Source: Planctomycetota bacterium | GTDB lineage: Bacteria; Planctomycetota; Planctomycetia; Pirellulales; Pirellulaceae | Reading direction: 5' to 3' | Length of the DNA stretch: 44,233 nt | NCBI GenBank assembly: GCA_029259935.1 | Contig: JAJDEH010000060.1 | Span: 1-44,233 of the forward strand | Part shown: piece by piece, positions 25,178 through 34,567 of the stretch | Layout of the letters: each line of letters starts with the position of its first letter | How positions within the stretch are numbered: position 1 is the stretch's first letter | Notes under the pieces: generated by a model | Seen by the model: the letters and a program-made list of their open reading frames with translations, nothing else | Told to the model about the DNA's origin: nothing | The model's database searches: none | Program-made: the position numbers and the translations under genes

Positions 25178-28100
25178 ATGCGCACTTTTCTACATTCTTT
25201 TAGAGTACCGCTCATTCTGGCGTTCTCGTTCTTACTTTCCGCCGGGCAGTTCGCTCAGGGCGATCCGACCAAAACGGCCCCGGTCGACGGGTTAAGGGAA
25301 AACGTACCCGCCGTGTTCGCCATCCGCGCGGCGAAAGTGGTTATCGCGCCTGGCAAAGCGATCGAACCATGTACCATCGTCGTTCGCGACGGAGTGATCA
25401 CGGATGTCGGATCGAAGATTGACATCCCAGCGGATGCCCGCGTCTACGACCTTCAAGGCAAGACCATCTATCCCGGCTTCATCGATTCCTTCACTGAAGA
25501 GTCGATCGACGCAGCCTCGCTCAAGGATGGCGCTCCGCATTGGAATTCGGAAGTCCGTGCCCAATTGAGCGTGGCGCAGCGACTGCGCGACGGCACGGAC
25601 ACCAACGAGCAACTGCGGAAGCAAGGCATCATCGCGCGGCTGGTCGCGCCCAGCGGCGGCATCATCAAGGGGACGAGCGCGCTGATTTCGACAGGCAAGC
25701 ATTCCTCGTCGCACGCGATTCTCAAAGCCGACATCGCCCAGCATATGCGGCTGACGGTTGCGCGAGGTCGGAGCCGCGAGGAATATCCCAATTCGCCAAT
25801 GGGCGCTGTCGCCCTCGCGCGGCAAGCTCTCTATGACGCCGACTGGTACCACAAGGCATGGACGGCTCATCGGGCGAACAAGTCCGTACGCCGGCCTGAA
25901 CGAAACGACGCCCTGGAAGTGTTGCAGCATTTGGCCAGCGATCACGTTCCCGTGGTCATCGACACTTCCAACGAACTTTTTGTCTTGAGGGCCGACCGGT
26001 TCGCCCGCGAATTCGGCTTGAACTTGATTGTCCGTGGCTCGGGCAATGAATATCGCCGACTGGATGCCATCCGCCGCACTGGTCGGACGATTATCGTTCC
26101 CTTGGATTTTCCCAAACCGCCCAACGTGGCGACCACCGAAGCCGCGCTAAACGTCTCGCTGGAAGCCATGATGCACTGGGACATCGCGCCTGAGAATCCC
26201 GGTCGGCTGGAAAAGGCGGGCGTGCAAATCGTGTTGACTTCCGATGGCCTCAAAGCGGACAAGTTCTGGCCTGCGGCGCGCCGCGCTGTTCAGCGAGGTC
26301 TGTCGCGTGAGGGGGCACTCAAAGCGCTGACCACCGCGCCGGCCGAATTGTTCGGCGTGGCCGATCGCCTGGGGACCATCGAATCGGGTAAAGACGCCAA
26401 CTTCGTCGTCGCCAGCGGCGATATCTTCGATGCCAAAACCAAAGTCAACGAAACTTGGATTGACGGTCGCCGCTATCAGTTCGATCGGCCGCCGGAATAC
26501 GATCTGGTGGCAACTTGGAAGTTGACGTTCGACCAGCCGCTCGCGGACCGGAAAGAGCTGTTCATCGAAGTCAACGGAGAGCCGGGCAAGCTAACCGGCA
26601 CGGCGCGACCGAGTCTCGAAAAGGACGAAGACGGCGAAAGCATCAAGCTCGCCAAGACGGGCCTCCGCGGCGCTCGCTTCAGTTGCTCCTTCGAAGGCAA
26701 GGAACTGAAGCAAGAAGGAACGGTGCGTCTAAGTGCCGTCCTGGAAATCACCCCGGAGAAGCAAACCAGTTGGCAAGGGACGATCGACTGGCCCGGCGGC
26801 AGCCAAACCACCTACACGGCCATTCGCACCAAGGACTCGGCAACCGACGACAAAGCCAAGGACAGCGAGAACAAGCCAGCGGAAGAAAAGGAGAAGCCTC
26901 AAGCGGTGAACTATCCGCTGGGCGCATTTGGCCGTTCCTCATCGCCCGAAAAATCCGCCGCGGTTCTGTTGACCGGCGCCACGGTTTGGACCTGCGGAAA
27001 ACAGGGCGTGCTAAAAGACGCCTCGGTGCTTATTCGCGACGGCAAGATCGCGGCCATCGGCACCAATCTGGATGTGCCTTCCGATGTGAAACGGATCGAT
27101 GTCAAAGGCTCGCACATTTCGCCCGGCATCATCGACTGCCATTCGCACATGGCGACCGACGGCGGGGTCAATGAAGGCACGCAAGCCATCACGGCCGAGG
27201 TGCGGATCGGCGACTTCGTCGATTGCGACGACATCACCATCTATCGCCAACTGGCGGGCGGCGTCACGTGTGCCAACATTCTGCACGGGTCGGCCAATCC
27301 CATCGGCGGCCAGAATCAGGTGATCAAGCTTCGCTGGGGGGGCCTTTCGGAAGAATTCAAGTTCGCCGCCGCTCCTCAGGGAATCAAGTTTGCCCTCGGC
27401 GAAAACGTCAAGCAAAGCAATTGGGGAGACGAGTACACCACTCGCTATCCCCAGACGCGAATGGGCGTCGAACAAATCATGCGCGACGCCTTTCTAGCCG
27501 CCCGAGGTTATCAAGAACGCTGGGCCGATTGGGAAAAGAACCATCAAGGGCTGCCTCCGCGCCGCGATCTAGAACTGGACGCCGTCAGCGAGATCTTGCA
27601 AGGCAAGCGCTGGATCCACTGCCACAGCTATCGCCAAGACGAAATCCTGGCCCTGATCCGCACGTTGGACAACTTTCATATCACGATCGGTTCGTTCCAG
27701 CATATTTTGGAGGGCTACAAAGTGGCCGACGCGATGGCCAAGCACGGCGCGACCGGGTCGGCATTTTCCGACTGGTGGGCCTACAAGTTCGAAGTCTACG
27801 ACGCCATCCCTTACAACGGCGCGCTGATGCACTCGGCGGGCGTCAATGTTTCGTTCAACTCGGACGACCGAGAACTGGCCCGGCATCTCAATCACGAAGC
27901 GGCCAAAGCGGTCAAATACGGCGGCGTTGATCCGCTGGATGCCTTGAAGTTTGTCACGCTCAATCCGGCCAAGCAACTGCGAATCGATGAACATGTCGGT
28001 TCACTAGAAGTAGGCAAGGACGCCGATCTGGTTGTTTGGAGCGGTCCGCCGCTATCGATTCTGTCGCGTTGCCAACAGACCTGGATCGACGGCCAAAAGT

Positions 28101-28282
28101 ATTTTGATGTGGAAGAGGATCGCCAACTTCGCCAGCAGCGAGATCAAATGCGCATCGCGCTAGTGCAAAAGATCCTCAAGTCGGGCGAAGCAATGAACAA
28201 ACCGGGCGGTGACAAGATCGACCCCGCCAACCTGTGGCCACGCGAAGACATCTTCTGTCATCACCACGGCCATGGGCAATAG
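25178..28282 (+). CDS. Exported protein with two fused amidohydrolase domains
   Basis: The 1034-residue product has a signal peptide (ending near QFAQGD). Domain 1 (about 45-430) has the amidohydrolase composite-domain frame (AAKVVIAPGKAIE, GKTIYPGFIDSF, then GTIESGKDANFVV) but lacks the first metal-binding HxH: residues 103-106 are D-S-F-T. A middle beta-rich segment (about 445-560) and a Lys/Glu-rich linker (about 560-585) follow. Domain 2 (about 595-1010) is complete, with H655-S-H657 in GIIDCHSHM, later WIHCHSYRQDE, and SFNSDDREL carrying the expected Asp. The linked second amidohydrolase probably supplies the activity. The substrate is unknown, and neither a lysine bridge nor dipeptide specificity can be judged. 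Confidence 0.8.
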   Translation: MRTFLHSFRVPLILAFSFLLSAGQFAQGDPTKTAPVDGLRENVPAVFAIRAAKVVIAPGKAIEPCTIVVRDGVITDVGSKIDIPADARVYDLQGKTIYPGFIDSFTEESIDAASLKDGAPHWNSEVRAQLSVAQRLRDGTDTNEQLRKQGIIARLVAPSGGIIKGTSALISTGKHSSSHAILKADIAQHMRLTVARGRSREEYPNSPMGAVALARQALYDADWYHKAWTAHRANKSVRRPERNDALEVLQHLASDHVPVVIDTSNELFVLRADRFAREFGLNLIVRGSGNEYRRLDAIRRTGRTIIVPLDFPKPPNVATTEAALNVSLEAMMHWDIAPENPGRLEKAGVQIVLTSDGLKADKFWPAARRAVQRGLSREGALKALTTAPAELFGVADRLGTIESGKDANFVVASGDIFDAKTKVNETWIDGRRYQFDRPPEYDLVATWKLTFDQPLADRKELFIEVNGEPGKLTGTARPSLEKDEDGESIKLAKTGLRGARFSCSFEGKELKQEGTVRLSAVLEITPEKQTSWQGTIDWPGGSQTTYTAIRTKDSATDDKAKDSENKPAEEKEKPQAVNYPLGAFGRSSSPEKSAAVLLTGATVWTCGKQGVLKDASVLIRDGKIAAIGTNLDVPSDVKRIDVKGSHISPGIIDCHSHMATDGGVNEGTQAITAEVRIGDFVDCDDITIYRQLAGGVTCANILHGSANPIGGQNQVIKLRWGGLSEEFKFAAAPQGIKFALGENVKQSNWGDEYTTRYPQTRMGVEQIMRDAFLAARGYQERWADWEKNHQGLPPRRDLELDAVSEILQGKRWIHCHSYRQDEILALIRTLDNFHITIGSFQHILEGYKVADAMAKHGATGSAFSDWWAYKFEVYDAIPYNGALMHSAGVNVSFNSDDRELARHLNHEAAKAVKYGGVDPLDALKFVTLNPAKQLRIDEHVGSLEVGKDADLVVWSGPPLSILSRCQQTWIDGQKYFDVEEDRQLRQQRDQMRIALVQKILKSGEAMNKPGGDKIDPANLWPREDIFCHHHGHGQ

Positions 28283-28345
28283 GAGTCCACGGAACGCATT
28301 TCTGATGAAAGATGGACATGTGAAAACTGGCGGGTCACTTGCTTC

Positions 28346-30055
28346 TCATTGACGTTTCAACACGATCAAACGTTCGTGTGGCTGGTCTTTTTCCGACTTG
28401 AATTCTGTCGGTCTTTCGGCCTTGTCGTCGGGCTGGTTGTTGTTGCAAATCTTCAGTTCGTCTCCCTTGATCTCATAGATTCCCAGCCGAACTCGATTGT
28501 CCTCGGTGATGTCGATCCATTTCGGGCTTTTCGATGGGTCCAACTGAAACGCAAGAAACTCGGCTTTCCCGTTGGGCTCACGGACGATCATCATCTCATC
28601 GGTAATAACGAATTTCATCTTGCCACGAGCATCGACGGGCAACTCTTCGCCGCGCCATGCCGCCCGCTCGACCGTCCACGTTCCTTGCATGCGTTTGGCA
28701 TCTTCGCTCAGTGGTTTCGCCTCGGCGCGCTTCAATGTCATCAAGGCCTCGTGCGGTTGACCGCTCTCGGATGCAAATTTTGTCGGCCGGCTTTCAACTT
28801 GATTGGGATGTTCGTTGTAACAAATCGTCAGTTCGCCATTCTCGGTCTTGAAGATTCCGGGCAACGTGATACCGCGGCGAGCATCGGTCAAGTCAATCGA
28901 CTTAGGCGTCGTGGACGCATCCATCGTGAAACTCAGCATCACAATGCGCCGTTCTTGCTTGATCAAGAAGTGTCGATCCTCGGTGATGACAATCCGAGTC
29001 TCGCGTCTTCGCTGGTCCGCAACCGTGCGACCGCCGGCCATGGCCGAAACCAATTCCCAGTTGCCCGTCAGCCCGGACGCTTTCTCGTCGTCTTCCGCAT
29101 CGCCCTCGGCAGCGACGAATAGGGTGGGCTGCGGGGATTCTGAAAAATCGCTTCCAGGGGAGACAATAATCGGCCGAGCGTCCAGTGGTTCAGTGCCTGC
29201 CCGCGATGCCGAAGTTAGGGCTACCGAGCTGACAAGAGCGGCGACGAGTAGCATCACCACGGCGCACTTAAGCAGGGTTGAAAGAGTCATGGACAATTCT
29301 CCTTTAGCAAGAGATAGGGCGTTGGCAGTAACGGCATTACCCACGTATCCGCCGGTGGAAAACTCCACGGCGGCGGAAATCGTGGCAGCTACCAGCGTGG
29401 GTGTACCGGCTGCCACAACGAGTTGTTGCGAAATTCCCAGTGCCCCCATCGCGCACGACAGAGTCACTCCACGGAGGATCAGTTGCCTGCGCAGCTTGCT
29501 TCGGCCGCGTTCGAGACGTCCTTTGATGATCGCCTCGCTGCAGCCAAGCTGCTTAGCCGCGTCGCGGCGAGTTTTTCCTTGCAAGTAACACAAAATAAGC
29601 GGAGTACGATACTTCTCGGGCAGCTTGTTCAATTCCTCGTCGACGACTTGCGCCGCGTGCTGGTCGGCAACATCGTTCAATTCGTCTTGTGCCACGAACT
29701 CCATGGGACCGAGATGTTGCTCCTTTCTTTTCGCGCGTCGGGCGCGTGCCTTTAGTGCAATGCGGAAGGCAACTCCGTAAATCCAATTTGCGATCGATGG
29801 CTTCCAGCGAACTCGGCCCGCCTTGGCGGCCAGCACTAAGAACGTGGCTTGAAACGCATCCTCCACATCGTGGTGATCCGCCAGGTGCCGCCGGCACACC
29901 GCGAACACCAGACTCCGGTATCGCAACATCAATTGCTCGAATGCCTGCTCATCGCCAGATTGTGCAAAGCGCTCGATCAAGGCACGATCCGATTCGTCGA
30001 GCTGGTCGGCTTCGCCGATGCGCGCCGTTTCGTCATTCACTGCAATGCTGGTCAT
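28346..30055 (-). CDS. ECF-type sigma factor fused to a membrane helix and two TIGR03067-like domains
   Basis: The 569-residue product starts at the MTSIAVND ATG (30055); an upstream in-frame extension has no support. Residues 38-105 are sigma-70 region 2 (FEQLMLRYRSLVF, DVEDAFQATFLVLAAK). Residues 140-190 are region 4 (LPEKYRTPLILCYLQGKTRRDAAKQLGCSEAIIKGRLERGR). A hydrophobic segment (about 262-284) crosses the membrane. The outer part holds two domains with the pattern L-x-G-x-W-x-[VL] at about 318 and 430, IVITEDRHFL and TPKSIDLTD, as in TIGR03067. Planctomycetes have sigma factors with such C-terminal extensions, which may sense an extracytoplasmic signal. No separate anti-sigma factor gene is visible. 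Confidence 0.85.
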   Translation of the reverse strand: MTSIAVNDETARIGEADQLDESDRALIERFAQSGDEQAFEQLMLRYRSLVFAVCRRHLADHHDVEDAFQATFLVLAAKAGRVRWKPSIANWIYGVAFRIALKARARRAKRKEQHLGPMEFVAQDELNDVADQHAAQVVDEELNKLPEKYRTPLILCYLQGKTRRDAAKQLGCSEAIIKGRLERGRSKLRRQLILRGVTLSCAMGALGISQQLVVAAGTPTLVAATISAAVEFSTGGYVGNAVTANALSLAKGELSMTLSTLLKCAVVMLLVAALVSSVALTSASRAGTEPLDARPIIVSPGSDFSESPQPTLFVAAEGDAEDDEKASGLTGNWELVSAMAGGRTVADQRRRETRIVITEDRHFLIKQERRIVMLSFTMDASTTPKSIDLTDARRGITLPGIFKTENGELTICYNEHPNQVESRPTKFASESGQPHEALMTLKRAEAKPLSEDAKRMQGTWTVERAAWRGEELPVDARGKMKFVITDEMMIVREPNGKAEFLAFQLDPSKSPKWIDITEDNRVRLGIYEIKGDELKICNNNQPDDKAERPTEFKSEKDQPHERLIVLKRQ

Positions 30056-30309
30056 GGTCAATGTTTTATCAATGAGTAATCCCCGCAATCGAGGTTTCGG
30101 CACGAAAATTCTCCAAAATTCCTCATTCCGCCGCGGGAACGCCGGGTGACAGTTCTTTGCCGGCGGGACGAGCCAAGATTGTGACGGGGCGGGAGCCACG
30201 CCACCAATACTAACGCGCCTATGATATATTGGTTGCGCATTGCGGAGCGATTCCGCGGACCGCCTTCTTCACAATCAACTTCTCGGAGTACCACGGGAAT
30301 CGCCGATCG

Positions 30310-31347
30310 ATGAACTCGCAACAATCTTGTCCCCAAACGATTGACGAACTGGAAGATCTGCTAAGCGAGCCCACGCCAGGTGCCGTCGCGACGATGGCTA
30401 AATTGGAAGGCGACTTGGTACTGCTGGGGGTAGGCGGCAAGATGGGCCCCACGCTGGCCCGAATGGCGAAGCGGGCATCGGACCAGGCGGGCGTCGAGCG
30501 GAGGATTATCGGCGTTTCGCGTTTTTCGGATTCAGCGGCGCGCGCGGGGTTGGAGAGCTGGGGCGTGGAGACGATCGCGGGCGATCTACTGGATGAAAAC
30601 TTCGTCAACTCGTTGCCCTTGGCGAACAACGTGATCTACATGGCCGGTTTTAAGTTTGGCGCGAGTAGTCAACCGTGGATCAGTTGGGCGATGAATTGTC
30701 ATCTGCCGGCGCTGGTCTGCCGGCGGTATCGCGACAGCCGTATCGCCGCCTTCTCGACCGGCAGTGTCTACGGAATGGTTCCCGTCGCAAGTGGCGGCTC
30801 GCGAGAAACCGAGCCGCCAGAGCCCGTGGGTGAATACGCCATGGCGGCCCTCGGCCGCGAACGAATGTTCGAGTACTTTAGTCGCACCAACGATATTCCC
30901 GTTTCGCTTTTGCGGCTAAATTATTCCTGCGAACTCCGCTACGGGGTCCTGGTCGACATCGCCCTGCAAGTGCAATCGGAGCAGCCGATTCCGCTGTCGA
31001 TGGGCTACGCCAACGTCATTTGGCAGGCCGATGCCAACGCCATGACGCTCGTAGCGCTCGAACACTGCTCGTCGCCGCCTCGATTCATCAACATCGCCGG
31101 ACCCGAGAAACTGCGAATTCGTAAAGCGGCGGAAGGGTTGGCGATTCGCATGGATAGGCAAGTTTCGTTCGCGGGATCGGAAGAGCCGGACGCCTTGTTG
31201 AGCGACGGAAATAGCGGATATGAATTACTTGGCCGCCCCTCGATGCAACTGGATACAATGCTGGATTGGACCGCTGAATGGATCGGCAACGCCAAGCCAA
31301 CACTCGGCAAACCGACGAAATTCGAAAATCGAGAAGGAAAGTACTAA
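30310..31347 (+). CDS. NAD(P)-dependent epimerase/dehydratase-family (extended SDR) protein
   Basis: The 345-residue protein has a Rossmann fold: the nucleotide-binding glycine motif G40-V-G-G-K-M-G46 lies after the strand DLVLLG, then RRIIGVSRFSD and a VIYMAGFKFG segment. A STGSVYG serine and a GEYAMAALGRERM segment replace the usual Y-x-x-x-K with Y-x-x-x-x-x-x-R, so catalysis may differ. It probably acts on a nucleotide sugar or sugar-like substrate; this is inferred. The ATG at 30310 is the first with a normal SDR start, and an in-frame extension upstream is unlikely. It diverges from the sigma-factor gene at 30055, sharing a 254-base promoter region. Confidence 0.75.
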   Translation: MNSQQSCPQTIDELEDLLSEPTPGAVATMAKLEGDLVLLGVGGKMGPTLARMAKRASDQAGVERRIIGVSRFSDSAARAGLESWGVETIAGDLLDENFVNSLPLANNVIYMAGFKFGASSQPWISWAMNCHLPALVCRRYRDSRIAAFSTGSVYGMVPVASGGSRETEPPEPVGEYAMAALGRERMFEYFSRTNDIPVSLLRLNYSCELRYGVLVDIALQVQSEQPIPLSMGYANVIWQADANAMTLVALEHCSSPPRFINIAGPEKLRIRKAAEGLAIRMDRQVSFAGSEEPDALLSDGNSGYELLGRPSMQLDTMLDWTAEWIGNAKPTLGKPTKFENREGKY

Positions 31348-31517
31348 CGAGACTCTGGATGGATGATCGCTGGCGGGACGGGGCAAAGATCCGTCAAGAA
31401 AATGGAACCGACAACGGGTCCCGGCGGACAAAAAACATCTTTTCGACTGGACGCGAGAACTTTTCAGTAGATTCGCGACACCAATTGGCGGTATACCTTC
31501 ACAAAAGGAGAGAAGGC

Positions 31518-33095
31518 ATGAACTCGCGAGCCGTTCCACTTTCGTTAGTCTGTCTTGCGGTATCCATGGGGGTCGACAGTCGGGCCGCTCCGCCGAGCGA
31601 ACGAAACATGGCTGCTCGCGTGGATGCTCTGTTGGCCCAAGGTTGGGCCACCAACAAGGTCCATCCCGCGCCGCCGGCGAGCGATGCCGAGTTTCTCCGT
31701 CGGGCTTGGCTCGACTTGTGCGGTACCATCCCGCCGATCAATGACGACGACGGACTCAGCGGTATTCGCAACTTCCTTGACGACACGGGGTCGGACAAGC
31801 GAGCCCGCCTGATCGAGCGTTTGCTGGACAAGCCCACGCACGCCACGCACTATTCCAATATCTGGAAGAATGTGATGCTGCCCGCCGACGCCAATGTGCG
31901 GCGGTTCGGCGGCGACACCGGTTTTCAGAATTGGCTGCGCGGCCAGTTTGCCGACAACGTGCCCTACGACCGGATGGTTTCCGAATTGCTGTTGGCCACT
32001 GGTGCCGCGAACCAAACCGGGCCGGCACTCTTTTACACGGCGCTGGAACTCAAGCCTGAAGAGTTGGCTGCCAGCACCTCGCGCATCTTTTTAGGTACGC
32101 AAATTCAATGTGCCCAATGTCATGATCATCCATTCGATCACTGGACGCGGAAGGATTTCTGGGGCTATGCCGCGTTCTTCGCGCGGTTGCAACAACGGTC
32201 GCCAAGACAACAAGTGGCGTTTCAGGTCAACGACGCTGATGTTGGTGAAGTCATGCTGCCCGAAACCGACGAAATCATCCCGCCGCTGTTTCTGGGCGGA
32301 GAGTCAAGCACGGACGATGAGCAAAGCAATCGCCGCGCCCGGCTGGCCCGCTGGTTGACTTCCGCCGAGAATCCGTTCTTTGCCCGTGCGACGGTCAACC
32401 GGGTGTGGGCGCTGCTGTTCGGGCAAGGCATTGTCAATCCCGTCGACGATTTAGGAGGGCACAACGAGCCCAGCCATCCGGAGTTGCTCGACGAATTGGC
32501 GACGTATTTCGTCGAGACCGGCTTTGACGTCGACCGGTTGATTCGCACCTTGACCTTCTCGCGGGCGTACCAGCTTTCCAGCCAGTCGTCTCCCGACGAG
32601 GAAGACCAGCCCGCCTTGTTTGCTCGCATGGCGATCAAGACGTTAACCGCCGAACAGCTTTACGATTGCCTGGCCGAAGCGATGCGGCGGCGCGAGGCCG
32701 TAGCAACCACCCAGAGCGCGTTTGCGATCAATCGCGGTATCAATCAGAACCGGCAAGCATTCCTGGCCAAATTCCGAGCTCCCACACAACAGGCCACCGA
32801 ATATGAAGCGGGCATACCCCAGGCATTGACGCTGATGAACGGTACCAATATTCGGCAAGCGACCGATCTGGCCCAGAGCGACTTGCTGGTAGCGCTCGAC
32901 GCGCCGTTCTTCACCGACGAGCGACGGGTGGAAGTGCTGTTCCTTTCCACGCTTTCGCGGCCGCCAAACGACGAGGAGCGCGAGAAGTTCATCCAGTACG
33001 TCGAAAGCGGCGGCAGCAATGGCAACAGCCGCCAGGCATTGGGTGACATACTATGGGCGTTGTTGAACAGCGCGGAGTTTGTGTTGAATCATTAG
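31518..33095 (+). CDS. Exported DUF1549/DUF1553 protein
   Basis: The 525-residue product starts at the ATG at 31518, with AGGAG upstream; a longer in-frame extension to 31278 reads into the preceding gene and is rejected. The signal peptide ends near SRAAPP. DUF1549 (about 30-230) shows ARVDALLAQGW, FLRRAWLDLCGTIPP and the haem-type motif C198-A-Q-C-H202 in QCAQCHDHPFDHW. DUF1553 (about 270-510) shows NRVWALLFGQGIVNPVDDLGGHNEPSHPELLDELA and LSTLSRPPNDEE. The motif suggests a haem c site. The following DUF1501 gene, 75 bases downstream, is its usual partner. Confidence 0.88.
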   Translation: MNSRAVPLSLVCLAVSMGVDSRAAPPSERNMAARVDALLAQGWATNKVHPAPPASDAEFLRRAWLDLCGTIPPINDDDGLSGIRNFLDDTGSDKRARLIERLLDKPTHATHYSNIWKNVMLPADANVRRFGGDTGFQNWLRGQFADNVPYDRMVSELLLATGAANQTGPALFYTALELKPEELAASTSRIFLGTQIQCAQCHDHPFDHWTRKDFWGYAAFFARLQQRSPRQQVAFQVNDADVGEVMLPETDEIIPPLFLGGESSTDDEQSNRRARLARWLTSAENPFFARATVNRVWALLFGQGIVNPVDDLGGHNEPSHPELLDELATYFVETGFDVDRLIRTLTFSRAYQLSSQSSPDEEDQPALFARMAIKTLTAEQLYDCLAEAMRRREAVATTQSAFAINRGINQNRQAFLAKFRAPTQQATEYEAGIPQALTLMNGTNIRQATDLAQSDLLVALDAPFFTDERRVEVLFLSTLSRPPNDEEREKFIQYVESGGSNGNSRQALGDILWALLNSAEFVLNH

Positions 33096-33113
33096 CGAGG
33101 AGTTTCAAAATCG

Positions 33114-33151
33114 GCGAGCGGTACCGGCAGGCTGACGCCTCCCGCTCGCCA
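33114..33151. repeat. Hairpin repeat between DUF1553 and DUF1501 genes
   Basis: A perfect 9-bp stem GGCGAGCGG/CCGCTCGCC encloses an inner 4-bp hairpin AGGC-TGAC-GCCT. It lies in the 75-base gap between two co-directional genes. The sequence resembles an abundant planctomycete intergenic palindrome as I recall it, but that cannot be checked here. It could set differential mRNA stability between the two genes. Confidence 0.6.
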
Positions 33152-33170
33152 AAATCCCAAAGGCGAGATC

Positions 33171-34517
33171 ATGAACGAACGGAACCGCCGTGAACTGAAT
33201 CGTCGCGACTTGATGCGCGCCGCCGGGCTCAGCTTGGCGGGCTTTAGCATGAGTGGCTGGATGCCGCGAATGGCGGAAGCATTTGCCGCCGACCCAAAAC
33301 GAAAGCGTCACTGCATTCTGCTGTGGATGCCCGGCGGCCCCAGCCAAACCGATACGTTCGACATGAAGCCGGACCACAAGAACGGTGGCGAATTCAAAGA
33401 GATCGACACCAGCGTCCCGGGGCTGCGGATTAGCGAACATCTGCCGAAGCTGGCCGCGATGGCCGAGCACCTGGCGGTTGTTCGCAGCTTGAGCACCGCC
33501 GAGGGCGACCATAGCCGCGGCACGTACTTGATGCACACCGGACATCGGCCCAGCGGCCCGATCAGCTTTCCCACGATCGGTTCGTCGTTGTCCAAGGCGC
33601 TGGGCAGCGACGACGCCGAGCTGCCGAACTTCATCAGCATCTCGCCCTACACAGCTTTCAACAGTGCGGCGTTTGGTCCCGGCTTTTTGGGACCGCGCTA
33701 CGCGCCGCTGACGGTTGGGGCCACCAACGTCTTCCGGCAACAGCCGCAACCGAATCAGGATGGTTACGCCGAATTGGGCGTCGACGATTTGCGCAATCCG
33801 GGCGTCGATCGCGCTCAACAGGATGCCCGGCTCGATCTTTGGAACGCGCTGCAAACCAGCTTCCTGAAGAGCCACCCGTCGGCATCGCCGAAGGCGCAGA
33901 ACACCGTCTACGAGCGGGCGGTGCGAATGATGGACAGCGATTCGGCCAAGGCCTTCGACTTGACCGAGGAACCGGACAAGGTGCGCGACGCCTACGGTCG
34001 CGGACGGTTCGGCCAAGGCTGTTTGATGGCGCGAAGATTGGTCGAGCGGGGTGTGCCCTTCATCGAAATCGCACTTCGCGGTTCGACCGGCGGCGCGCTT
34101 GGCTGGGACACGCACGCGCAAAACTTTACACGGGTCAAGTCGCTCTCCGAAGAGTTGGACGCCGGCTGGGCGACGCTGATGGCCGAGCTCAAGCAGCGTG
34201 GTCTGCTGGAATCGACCACCATCGTTTGGCTTGGCGAGTTTGGCCGCACGCCGGTGATCAATCGCAACGGCGGCCGCGACCACTACCCACGGGCCTGGAC
34301 CAGCGTGCTGGCCGGCGGCGGCATCCAAGGCGGGCAGGCTTACGGGAAGACAAGCGAAGACGGGACCACGGTCGAGGTGAACAAAGTCGACGTGCCCGAT
34401 GTGCTGGCGACGCTGTGCCACGCGCTTCGCCTCGATCCCGGCTCGCAGAACATTTCAGAACTCGGCCGCCCAATTCGCATCGCCGAAGGAAAGCCGATTG
34501 AAGACCTTTTGGCCTAG
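33171..34517 (+). CDS. Tat-exported DUF1501 protein, partner of the DUF1549/1553 gene
   Basis: The 448-residue protein starts with a twin-arginine signal (R11-R12 in NRRDLMRAAGLSLAGF). The DUF1501 domain motifs are LLWMPGGPSQTDTFDMKPDH, ISEHLPKLAAMAEHLAVVRS, EGDHSRGTYLMHTGHRP, GWDTHAQNF, IVWLGEFGRTPVI and GRDHYPRAWTSVLAGGGI. Such alkaline-phosphatase-superfamily relatives nearly always neighbour DUF1549/DUF1553 genes in planctomycetes, as here, although the biochemical activity of the pair is unknown. The stop is followed at 50 bases by the EF-hand gene, which may belong to the same transcript. Confidence 0.88.
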   Translation: MNERNRRELNRRDLMRAAGLSLAGFSMSGWMPRMAEAFAADPKRKRHCILLWMPGGPSQTDTFDMKPDHKNGGEFKEIDTSVPGLRISEHLPKLAAMAEHLAVVRSLSTAEGDHSRGTYLMHTGHRPSGPISFPTIGSSLSKALGSDDAELPNFISISPYTAFNSAAFGPGFLGPRYAPLTVGATNVFRQQPQPNQDGYAELGVDDLRNPGVDRAQQDARLDLWNALQTSFLKSHPSASPKAQNTVYERAVRMMDSDSAKAFDLTEEPDKVRDAYGRGRFGQGCLMARRLVERGVPFIEIALRGSTGGALGWDTHAQNFTRVKSLSEELDAGWATLMAELKQRGLLESTTIVWLGEFGRTPVINRNGGRDHYPRAWTSVLAGGGIQGGQAYGKTSEDGTTVEVNKVDVPDVLATLCHALRLDPGSQNISELGRPIRIAEGKPIEDLLA

Positions 34518-34567
34518 TGATCACGAAACCTTCATAACGCTACTCGCAAAAATCGGAGACAACTGCC

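Noticed and set aside
33105..34421. 438-codon antisense frame opposite the DUF1501 gene
   Set aside because: The sense strand carries a complete, motif-supported DUF1501 protein. The antisense frame lacks motifs and reflects high-GC codon bias.
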